A stretch of DNA of 64,000 nt from Palsa-506 sp963755815 (GTDB lineage: Bacteria; Actinomycetota; Actinomycetes; Streptosporangiales; Streptosporangiaceae), in contig CAVWLF010000003.1 in assembly GCA_963755815.1 (NCBI GenBank), positions 434,001 to 498,000 on the forward strand, given 5' to 3'. Under the pieces are notes generated by a model, which did not search any database, was not told where the DNA came from, and saw only the letters and a list, made by a program, of their open reading frames with translations. Each line of letters opens with the position of its first letter. The first letter of the stretch is position 1. A program made the position numbers and the translations under genes. Shown here piece after piece: positions 54,675 through 62,041 of the stretch.

Positions 54675-54962
54675 CTAGCGGGGCAGGGCGCTGGCGCGCC
54701 ACCCGCCGGCCCCCCGCGCCAGCGGCTCGCGCAGCAACCGGTATTTCGCCGACCATTCAGAACGCGGCCGTCCCGCCTCCCCGCCCGGGCCGGCCGGGGC
54801 CGTCCGGGCGGCGAGCACGGCCACCAGCGCCGCGATCTCCTCGGCGGACGGATTCCCGGTAACCACGGTCAGCGCTGGTGCCCCGGGGCGGACGGCCGTC
54901 GCGGCGGGACCGGCGGGGAGTGCCCCGTTATGCCCGGATTTCCCGGTCTTATCTGACGGCAT
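54675..54962 (-). CDS. accE: Acyl-CoA carboxylase epsilon subunit
   Basis: A 95-residue protein. The core LTVVTGNPSAEEIAALVAVLAAR, followed by W and a basic C terminus, is the AccE/PccE signature found only beside actinobacterial carboxylase genes. It stimulates alpha-beta complex activity. ATG 54962 lies five bases after the NYN gene stop. The longer open frame reaching 55553 is antisense-like reading through the NYN gene and is not used. Confidence 0.88.
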   Translation of the reverse strand: MPSDKTGKSGHNGALPAGPAATAVRPGAPALTVVTGNPSAEEIAALVAVLAARTAPAGPGGEAGRPRSEWSAKYRLLREPLARGAGGWRASALPR

Positions 54963-54967
54963 TCCGG

Positions 54968-56005
54968 TCAGCTTCTGGACTTGCCGACGCCGAGGCCGAA
55001 CTGCCGGTGCACTCGATCCCAGAACGCGTCCCGCAGCCACTCCCTGGCCTCCTGGTAGGCCCGCAGCGACAGGCCGAGTTCCTTCTCCGCGTCGACTAGC
55101 AGTTCCTTGTCGATGACCGGGGGCAGGATCGGCCCGGGCAGCAGGTCGCGGATGTTGTCCTCGCCGCGGGTCAGGATCCACCGCTGCGCCACATGCTCGC
55201 CCGCCTCCTCCACCCGCTCCCGCTCGGGGCCGAGCCGGGCCGTCGTCGCGGGCGCCCCGGCGAGTGCCGGCGCCGGCGCCAGCGCGGGGCCGGGCCGGGC
55301 CGGCGGGCGCTGCGCATGCCGCTCGCCGAAGACCAGCGCGGGGTTGGGCCGGGCGCCAGCCGGCTGGCCGAGCCGGGCCGGGCCAGCCGTCGCGGCGGCT
55401 GCGGCGGTCGCGGGGGTCGCGGCCGCCGCGTCGGTCGCGAGCGGCCGGGAGAAGTACGGCTCGAGGAACGCGCGCTCCAGCACCTGAACGGTGTCGGACT
55501 CCCAGACCAGCCGCTCGGCCTGATTGGTGCCGTACGGCGGCTCCACGCCCCACAGGTGCACCCGGACGCCGAAGGCCTGCGCGGCCTCGACCGCGGGGAC
55601 CATATCCTCATCGCCGGCCACCAGCACGGCGTCGGTAATCGCGCGGTGCCGGGCCAGCGCCTCCATGTCCGCGCGGATCTGCGCGTCGACGCCCTTCTGC
55701 TGCCCGCGCGCGTTGAGGTTGCCGAGGCGGAGCTTGACCCACGGCATCTGGGCGATGACCCGCTGGTCGATCGTCGGCACCCGGTCCCGGGCCGCGTCGT
55801 ACCAGTAGACCCGGAGCAGCTCGCCCCGGACCTGATCATCCGCGTGCCGGGTCAGCGACTGGATCAGCTTGTCCGCATCGACCCGGTAATCCCGCCGCGC
55901 CGCGGTGCTAAACAGCAGCTCGCCCGCCGACGCGTAGATGTAGCCGACATCAATCATGATCGCGTAGCGGGAGAGCAGCGGCAGCGGCGAGCCAGTTTCG
56001 GTCAT
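54968..56005 (-). CDS. NYN-domain (PIN-like) putative ribonuclease
   Basis: A 345-residue protein. The NYN/LabA-type domain (about residues 1-190) has conserved acidic residues in MIDVGYIYA, KGVDAQIRAD and GDEDMVPAVEAA, the expected metal-binding nuclease site. A 90-residue Ala/Pro-rich linker leads to a C-terminal domain (DNIRDLLPGPILPPVID... FGLGVG) resembling a LOTUS/OST-HTH-like RNA-binding tail, though this is uncertain. It sits inside the carboxylase operon between the beta and epsilon genes, five bases from accE. An RNA-processing role is inferred from the domain only. Confidence 0.85.
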   Translation of the reverse strand: MTETGSPLPLLSRYAIMIDVGYIYASAGELLFSTAARRDYRVDADKLIQSLTRHADDQVRGELLRVYWYDAARDRVPTIDQRVIAQMPWVKLRLGNLNARGQQKGVDAQIRADMEALARHRAITDAVLVAGDEDMVPAVEAAQAFGVRVHLWGVEPPYGTNQAERLVWESDTVQVLERAFLEPYFSRPLATDAAAATPATAAAAATAGPARLGQPAGARPNPALVFGERHAQRPPARPGPALAPAPALAGAPATTARLGPERERVEEAGEHVAQRWILTRGEDNIRDLLPGPILPPVIDKELLVDAEKELGLSLRAYQEAREWLRDAFWDRVHRQFGLGVGKSRS

Positions 56006-56111
56006 GGTTATCCGACTCTAGCGGCACCTCCGGGAAACAGTCGCCGACCGATCCCGCGACCCGCCGGGAGCAGGCGCCACCCCGGTCCCCGGCCGCCCCC
56101 GGACCGGGCGG

Positions 56112-57737
56112 CTACAGCGGTATATTCCCGTGTTTCCTGGGCGGGAGCGTCTGCCGCTTGCTGCGCAGCGTGCGGAGCCCGCGGATGATCTGGGCGCGGG
56201 TTTCCGCCGGGCGGATGACGGCGTCCACGTAGCCGCGCTCGGCGGCGATGTACGGGTTCGCCAGCGTGTCCTCGTATTCGGTGACCAGGCGGTCCCGGAG
56301 CGCGTCCTGGTCAGGTGAGTCGGCCAGCTCGCGCCGGTACAGGATATTGACCGCGCCCTGCGCGCCCATCACCGCGATCTGCGCCGTGGGCCAGGCCAGG
56401 TTGAGGTCGCCGCCGAGGTGCTTGGATCCCATCACGTCGTAGGCGCCGCCGTAGGCCTTGCGGGTGATCACCGTGACCTTGGGCACGGTGGCCTCCGCAT
56501 AGGCGTAGATGAGCTTGGCGCCGCGCCGGATGATGCCGCCCCACTCCTGGTCCGTCCCGGGCAGGAACCCGGGTACGTCGACGAAGGTCAGCACCGGGAT
56601 GCTGAACGCGTCGCAAGTACGCACGAAGCGGGCGGCCTTCTCCGAGGCGTTGATGTCCAGGCAGCCGGCGAAGTGCATCGGCTGGTTGGCCACCACGCCG
56701 ACCGATGCGCCCTCGACCCGGCCGAATCCGACCACGATGTTCGGCGCGAACGACGCGTGGATCTCCAGGAATTCGCCGTCGTCCAGCACATGGCTGAGCA
56801 CGGCGTGCATGTCGTAGGGCTGGTTCGGGGAGTCGGGGATCAGCGTGTCGAGTTCCTCGTCCGCGCCGGTGATCTCCGGCTCGCCCGGGCCGGCTCCGGC
56901 CGCGGCCGAGGGCAGCACCGGCGGGTCGGCCAGGTTGTTGGACGGCAGGTAGGACAGCAGTTCCCGGGCGAAATCCAGGCAGTCGTCCTCGTCCCTGGCC
57001 TGGTAGTGCGCGACGCCGGACTTGACGCTGTGCGCGTGCGCCCCGCCCAGATCCTCGAAGCTCACCTCCTCGCCGGTGACGGTCTTGATCACATCCGGGC
57101 CGGTGATGAACATGTGCGAGGTGCCCTCGACCATCAGCGTGAAGTCGGTGATCGCGGGGGAGTAGACGGCGCCGCCCGCGCACGGTCCCATGATCAGGGA
57201 GATCTGCGGTATCACCCCCGAGGCCATCACGTTGCGGTAGAAGACCTCGCCGAACAGGCCGAGGGCGACCACGCCCTCCTGGATCCGGGCCCCGCCGCCG
57301 TCGTTAATGCCGATCACCGGGCAGCCGGTCTTCAGCGCGTGCTCCATCACCTTGACGATCTTCTCGCCGTAGACCTCGCCGAGCGAGCCGCCGAAGATCG
57401 TGAAGTCCTGGCTGAACACGCACACCGGCCGCCCGTCGATGGTGCCGTACCCGGTGACGACGCCATCGCCGTAGGGCCGGGTGGCGGCCATCCCGAAGTC
57501 GGTGGCGCGGTGCAAGGCGAGCTCGTCGAACTCGGTGAACGATCCCGGGTCGAGCAGCCCGTCGATCCGCTCGCGCGCCGTCATCTTGCCCTTGGCGTGC
57601 TGCCGCTCGACAGCGCGCTGCGAGCCGGCATGCACCGCCTCGCGCCGCCGCCGGTCCAGATCGGCGATCTTGCCCGCGGTGGTATGCAAGTCAGGCTGGT
57701 CGCCGTCCCCGGCCGGGGCGGCAGCTTCGATGGCCAT
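56112..57737 (-). CDS. pccB: Acyl-CoA carboxylase beta subunit (propionyl-CoA type)
   Basis: A 541-residue carboxyltransferase. It has GINDGGGARIQEGVVAL and GPCAGGAVYSPAITDF (oxyanion turns of the N half), then VDVPGFLPGTDQEWGG and RKAYGGAYDVMGSKHLGGD in the C half. The Asp in GAYDVMGS is the residue associated with propionyl-CoA preference in Streptomyces PccB. It moves CO2 from biotin to the acyl-CoA, making methylmalonyl- or malonyl-CoA. It is first in the minus-strand operon, divergent from birA across a pseudogene. Confidence 0.95.
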   Translation of the reverse strand: MAIEAAAPAGDGDQPDLHTTAGKIADLDRRRREAVHAGSQRAVERQHAKGKMTARERIDGLLDPGSFTEFDELALHRATDFGMAATRPYGDGVVTGYGTIDGRPVCVFSQDFTIFGGSLGEVYGEKIVKVMEHALKTGCPVIGINDGGGARIQEGVVALGLFGEVFYRNVMASGVIPQISLIMGPCAGGAVYSPAITDFTLMVEGTSHMFITGPDVIKTVTGEEVSFEDLGGAHAHSVKSGVAHYQARDEDDCLDFARELLSYLPSNNLADPPVLPSAAAGAGPGEPEITGADEELDTLIPDSPNQPYDMHAVLSHVLDDGEFLEIHASFAPNIVVGFGRVEGASVGVVANQPMHFAGCLDINASEKAARFVRTCDAFSIPVLTFVDVPGFLPGTDQEWGGIIRRGAKLIYAYAEATVPKVTVITRKAYGGAYDVMGSKHLGGDLNLAWPTAQIAVMGAQGAVNILYRRELADSPDQDALRDRLVTEYEDTLANPYIAAERGYVDAVIRPAETRAQIIRGLRTLRSKRQTLPPRKHGNIPL

Positions 57738-58486
57738 GCCGGACAGATTAGGCCAGCCGCCCGCGCCATGCTCCCGCGAGGCCCGTTCCCCGGCGGCCGG
57801 TCCGCCGACAGCAGCGCCAGCGCCGCGTCCCTGGCGCTGACCCGCAGGTAGGCGAGGGGCTGGGCGCTGATCGCATCGAGCGCGAACTGCATGCCGAGCT
57901 GGTCGTTGTAGGCGTTGATGCCGGGGTGGGCGTCATGCTTCCACCAGGCGTCCGGCGCCCACCGGTAATCCGCCGGAGTTGCGCGTTCAGCAGCCGCGAC
58001 ACCGACCACGGCTGCGCCGGCGGCACCTTGACCAGGGTCTCCCGGTCCGGGCAGGCCGTGGTAGCGCAGCAGGCCGTAGACGATGACCGCCACGGCGACG
58101 CCCATCAGGTGCTGGAGAATGGTGACCAGCAGCAAGCTGCGGAACGGCTCGACCGCGAGTAAGAAGAACGAGTAGCCGGATGGCCTGATCACCCAGAGGG
58201 TGAAATGGGCGGCTTCGTTCATGTAGAGGAACGAGTCCGCGGTGGGCAGGGCCGGCCGGAACGCGCGGGTAGCGAGAATCCGCGGCAGCAGCGAGAGCAG
58301 CACGAGGATGGTGAACAGCCGGTGGTTGCGCCACAGGGCCGTCGGGGCCACCAGCGCGGCGGCGCCGCGCGCCCGGGTCAGCGCGCGATCACGGCGGCCC
58401 GGCGCACTCAGCGCGGCGGGTCCCCCCGTGCGTCCCGCCGCCTGCCCGCGCCCGGCCCGGTCCCGGTAGAGCTTGAGATCAGGCAT
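57581..58486 (-). pseudogene. Internally deleted membrane glycosyltransferase-like gene
   Basis: From ATG 58486 the frame encodes a basic N terminus, then membrane segments (LFTILVLLSLLPRI; SGYSFFLLAVEPF; LLLVTILQHLMGVAVAVIVYGLL) with PTADSFLYMNEA and RPSGYSFFL, typical of large dolichyl-phosphate-type glycosyltransferases (GT39/ArnT-like). After YHGLPG it jumps to what looks like a C-terminal part (WWKHDAHPGINAYNDQLGMQFALDA), so several hundred residues are missing. The frame then runs into the pccB coding region and stops at 57581. A remnant after deletion is the best reading. Confidence 0.65.
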
Positions 58487-58622
58487 GACGACTCCCGGCT
58501 CCTCTCGGCGCAGCCCGCCGGACTCCCTGCGTCCCTGGCCCGCCCTGATCCGGCGGCCAGCTCCAGCGATGAACATGGCCTGCTCGCCCCAGGCGGGGCG
58601 CAGCCGGCCTCGACTGATTACA

Positions 58623-59522
58623 ATGGCGAGCCAGATGACTACGGAGCGTGAGATTGCGGCCAGCGGCCCGCCGCAGGCCCCGGCCCCGGCTCCGGACCGC
58701 GCGCCGCTCGATGCGGGCGCCCTGCGCCGCGCGCTGATCCGGCCCGGATCCTTCTGGCGTGATCTGCGGGTCGTGACCGAGACCGGCTCAACCAACACGG
58801 ATCTGCTCGCCGCCGCCCGGGCCGGCGCCCCGGAAGGGACCGTGCGCGCGGCCGAATACCAGACCGCAGGCCGCGGCCGGCTGGAGCGGCGCTGGGCCAG
58901 CGCGCCGCGAGCCGCCCTGACGTTCTCCGTGCTGCTGCGTCCCCGCGGCGTGCCGCCGGGCCGCCGGGGCTGGGTACCGCTGCTCGCCGGGGTCGCCGTC
59001 GCCACCGCGCTGGCCAGCGCGGCCGCGGTGGATGCCCGCCTGAAGTGGCCCAATGACGTGCTCGTGCACGGCGCCAAAGTGGCGGGCATCCTGGCCGAGC
59101 AGTCGGGCGACGCGATAGTGGTGGGTATCGGGATCAACGTCTCGGCCCGCCCGGACGAATTGCCCGTGCCGGGGGCCACCTCGCTGGCGCTGGCCGGCGG
59201 AGTCGCCGCGGACCGGGAGTGCCTGCTGGCTGCCGTGCTCAGCGAGCTGGACCGCTGCTACCTGGCCTGGATCAGCGCGGCGTCGCGGCCGGACCCGGCC
59301 GGGCCGCCCGGTCCGGCTCCGGGCGACCCCGGCTCAGGCGGCCTGCGGGCTGAGTACCTCCGGCTGAGCGGGACCATCGGCCGGGCGGTCCGGGTGGACC
59401 TGCCGGGCGGGCAGGTCCTGACCGGGACGGCGCAGGACCTGGATGAGGCCGGCCGGCTGCTCATCCGCACGGCCACCGGGCTGGTTCCGGTGAGCGCCGG
59501 CGACGTTGTTCATCTCCGGTGA
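58623..59522 (+). CDS. birA: Biotin-[acetyl-CoA-carboxylase] ligase
   Basis: About 299 residues from ATG 58623 (ATG 58635 also possible). It makes biotinyl-AMP and attaches biotin to the carboxylase BCCP lysine. Visible motifs: ETGSTNTDLLAAA, the biotin loop AGRGRLERRW, LKWPNDVLVHGAKVAGIL. There is no N-terminal helix-turn-helix, so it is a ligase only and not the repressor type. It faces the operon that encodes its substrate (52.4-57.7 kb). Confidence 0.93.
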   Translation: MASQMTTEREIAASGPPQAPAPAPDRAPLDAGALRRALIRPGSFWRDLRVVTETGSTNTDLLAAARAGAPEGTVRAAEYQTAGRGRLERRWASAPRAALTFSVLLRPRGVPPGRRGWVPLLAGVAVATALASAAAVDARLKWPNDVLVHGAKVAGILAEQSGDAIVVGIGINVSARPDELPVPGATSLALAGGVAADRECLLAAVLSELDRCYLAWISAASRPDPAGPPGPAPGDPGSGGLRAEYLRLSGTIGRAVRVDLPGGQVLTGTAQDLDEAGRLLIRTATGLVPVSAGDVVHLR

Positions 59523-59568
59523 CGCGTCGGGCACGCGCAATGCCGGGATACGTGCCACGATATGGCCT

Positions 59569-60081
59569 ATGGCCAGCGAAGACTCACTGACCGAGAGCGA
59601 GCACCTCGTGCTCCGGCTGCATCCGCACTGGAAGACGATGCTGCGGCCGATCATGATCCTGATCGTGGTGGTCGCCGCTGCCCTGGCGCTGCTGATACTG
59701 CTCTCCGCGCACCGCGATGTCGCCTACCCCCGGCTGGCGATCGGCGTGGTCGCCGTCGTGGGGATCGTGCTCTGGTTCGTGATTCCGCTGCTGCGGTGGC
59801 GGACGACGACCTATGAGCTGACCACCCGCAGGCTGCGGTTGCGCCGCGGCATCCTGTCCCGGTCCGGCCGTGACTTCCCGCTGATCAGGATCAGCGACGT
59901 CTCTTTCTCGCATGGCCCGATCGACCGGCTGCTCGGCTGCGGGCGGCTGGTGGTGGAGTCCGCCGGCGAGCACGGCCAGCTGGTGCTGAACGAGATCCCC
60001 ACCGTAGAGCACGTGCAGGCCACGCTGTTCCAGCTGGTCGAGGACGAGCAGGCGCGGCTGGCCCGCGAGGAGCGCCAGTAG
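59569..60081 (+). CDS. Membrane protein with bacterial PH-2 (YdbS-like) domain
   Basis: About 170 residues from ATG 59569. The N terminus has LTESEHLVLRLHPHWK, two helices (PIMILIVVVAAALALLILL; LAIGVVAVVGIVLWFVIPLL) and then the bPH2 domain YELTTRRLRLRRGILSRSGRDFPLIRISDV with FSHGPIDRLLGCGRLVVESAGE. A broadly conserved actinobacterial neighbour of birA; function unknown. The stop TAG overlaps the GTG of the next gene. Confidence 0.87.
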   Translation: MASEDSLTESEHLVLRLHPHWKTMLRPIMILIVVVAAALALLILLSAHRDVAYPRLAIGVVAVVGIVLWFVIPLLRWRTTTYELTTRRLRLRRGILSRSGRDFPLIRISDVSFSHGPIDRLLGCGRLVVESAGEHGQLVLNEIPTVEHVQATLFQLVEDEQARLAREERQ

Positions 60082-60920
60082 TGGCAGGTCCGGCGGCGGG
60101 CCCGGTCGCGGCGGATGCGGACCCGGCCAGCAGCGTGCGGGTGCGCAGCCATGCGGCCGACGGGGTCACGGGCACGATCTGCGAGATCGTGCTCAGCCGG
60201 CCGGAAGCCATGAACGCGCTCAGCACGGCCATGGCCATCCGGCTGGCGCAGGTCTGCGCGGAGGTTGCGGCTGACCTCCGGGTCCGCGCCGTGGTCCTGG
60301 CCGGGGCGGGCGAGCGGGCGTTCTGCGTGGGCGCCGACCTGAAGGAGCGGGCGGCGATGAGCGACGCCGAGGTGATGGCGCAGCGCCCGGTGTTCCGCGC
60401 CGCGTTCGGCGCCGTGCTCGGGCTGCCGCAGCCGGTGATCGCCGCGGTGCACGGTTACGCGCTCGGCGGCGGCTGCGAGCTTGCGCTGTGCTGCGATCTG
60501 ATCGTGGCCGATGACACCGCCATATTCGGGCTCCCCGAGACCACCGTGGGCCTGGTTCCCGGCGGCGGCGGCACCCAGCTTGCGCTTCGCCGCCTGGGGC
60601 CCGGCGTGGCCGCGGACCTGGTGCTGACCGGCCGCAGGCTGGATATCGGCGAGGCTCAGCGGCTCGGGCTGGCCGACCGGCGAGTGGCCGCGGGCACCGC
60701 CGCCGAGCATGCGCTCGGCCTGGCGGCGCAGATCGGCGCCAACTCGCCGGTGGCCGTGCGGGCCGCCAAGCAGGCCATCAGGCTCGGCGCTGGCGTCAGC
60801 CTCGCGGTGGGCCTGGAGGTCGAAGACGCCGCCTGGCGGCGGGCGGCCATGTCCGCGGACCGGCGGGAGGGCATTGCGGCGTTCGTGCAGAAGCGGAAGC
60901 CGCAGTGGCCGGGAGCATGA
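60081..60920 (+). CDS. Enoyl-CoA hydratase/isomerase family protein
   Basis: A 279-residue crotonase-fold enzyme. Oxyanion-hole motifs FCVGADLKER and HGYALGGGCELALCCDL, with the two catalytic glutamates in GCELAL and LPETTVGLVPGGGGTQ both present, so hydratase activity is plausible. GTG 60081 overlaps the previous stop (TAGTG). It adds water to a 2-enoyl-CoA in fatty acid or branched-chain breakdown, consistent with the carboxylase and mutase genes in the region. Confidence 0.9.
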   Translation: MAGPAAGPVAADADPASSVRVRSHAADGVTGTICEIVLSRPEAMNALSTAMAIRLAQVCAEVAADLRVRAVVLAGAGERAFCVGADLKERAAMSDAEVMAQRPVFRAAFGAVLGLPQPVIAAVHGYALGGGCELALCCDLIVADDTAIFGLPETTVGLVPGGGGTQLALRRLGPGVAADLVLTGRRLDIGEAQRLGLADRRVAAGTAAEHALGLAAQIGANSPVAVRAAKQAIRLGAGVSLAVGLEVEDAAWRRAAMSADRREGIAAFVQKRKPQWPGA

Positions 60921-60975
60921 ACGGCGTCCCGGCGGCCGGGTAAGCCGGACCGGCCGCAGCGATCCGCGGCAGCAG

Positions 60976-61752
60976 TCAGCGCAGCCGGACCCGCTCGGTA
61001 TTGCTGGTCAGCTGGCCGTCGATCGCCGTCGCCGAGTACCTTCCGGCCGGAACCCGCGGTGTCGTCCCGGTGCATCCGGGTGCGGACCGGTGCCGGTTCC
61101 AGGTGACGGGCAGTGTCACCGGCACGCCGCGGTGCAGGTCGGTAACCAGCGAGCCGTGTCCCTTGACGCAGTCAGCGGAACTCCAGATCGGGCCCGAAGG
61201 GATACTGATGACCAGCGCGAGGTGCTTCGGGCCGATATTGAACTTGCAGGTCGCGGCGGACGTGGAGACGACGTCCACCTCGAACTGCGGCAGCGCATCC
61301 GGGCCGGCCCCGTGCTGGCTGGAGGAACTGTGCTGGCCGGGGAAACTGTGCTGGCTCGCGAAGAGGCTCAGCACGATTTCCTTACCGGAGCACGGACCTG
61401 GCTTGCCGTCGGCCGCGTGCTTCCTGGCGTGCCGGTGACTGGCCGTGGAGTCCGATGGCGACGGGGATGCCGAGGGGGACGCGGACGGGGACGCCGGCGG
61501 CGAGTCACCGGCGCCCGGGCCGGCCGGCCCGGCGGTACCGGCGGGCACCGTGGCCGGGTGGCCGCCATGCGCTCCGCTATTGCTGCCCGCCGATGCGGTC
61601 GCTCCGGTGAGATGCAGGCCCAGCGCCCCCTGGGATGCCCAGGCAATGACCGCGAGAACCGCGAGGCAGATGACCAGCGCGGTGAACCGCCGCCGCCAGT
61701 AGGTCGCAGCCTGACGTTTCCCCCTCCCGGACCGCGACGGATTGGTGCGCAT
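60976..61752 (-). CDS. Single-pass secreted/membrane protein, unknown
   Basis: 258 residues: basic N terminus, one helix (LVICLAVLAVIAWASQGALGL), a long Gly/Pro/Ser linker (PPASPSASPSASPSPS), then a beta-rich outer domain with four cysteines (GPCSGKE, ATCKFNI, SADCVKG, APGCTGT). The C terminus GRYSATAIDGQLTSNTERVRL resembles BsuPI-type or DUF-like secreted Ig domains. The function is unknown; it may be a surface protein tethered through the linker. Confidence 0.72.
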   Translation of the reverse strand: MRTNPSRSGRGKRQAATYWRRRFTALVICLAVLAVIAWASQGALGLHLTGATASAGSNSGAHGGHPATVPAGTAGPAGPGAGDSPPASPSASPSASPSPSDSTASHRHARKHAADGKPGPCSGKEIVLSLFASQHSFPGQHSSSSQHGAGPDALPQFEVDVVSTSAATCKFNIGPKHLALVISIPSGPIWSSADCVKGHGSLVTDLHRGVPVTLPVTWNRHRSAPGCTGTTPRVPAGRYSATAIDGQLTSNTERVRLR

Positions 61753-62041
61753 GCGACGAGTATGCGATAACCGGTACGACCTGCCGAGCCGACCCGCCGT
61801 GCCTTCGGGAATGCATAGTTGCCGCGCCTGAAGTTAGCCCGGGTTTGGCCCCGCAGCCGCCGGGGCGCTCGGCCGCGGCTGGACATATTTAGGGCGATTC
61901 GCGGCGTGTCGTGCCGGTTCGCGGTTCGGCCGCCCGCCAGAATGACACATCAGCAACCGCGCATGACTGCCATGTCCGGATCCAGCCGGGCTTCGGCTCG
62001 ATCGTCACGAGCTGATCGGCATCTGCCTGGAGGTAACACGA
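61753..62041. other. Divergent intergenic region, no gene recognised
   Basis: Holds the start regions of two divergent genes. GGAGG at 62029-62033 is the ribosome-binding site for ATG 62042. No operator, riboswitch or ORF could be assigned. Confidence 0.5.

Noticed and set aside
54675..55553. Long version (292 codons) of the epsilon subunit frame
   Set aside because: Only the last 95 codons from ATG 54962 match the AccE family; the upstream part is an out-of-frame reading of the NYN gene on the same strand.
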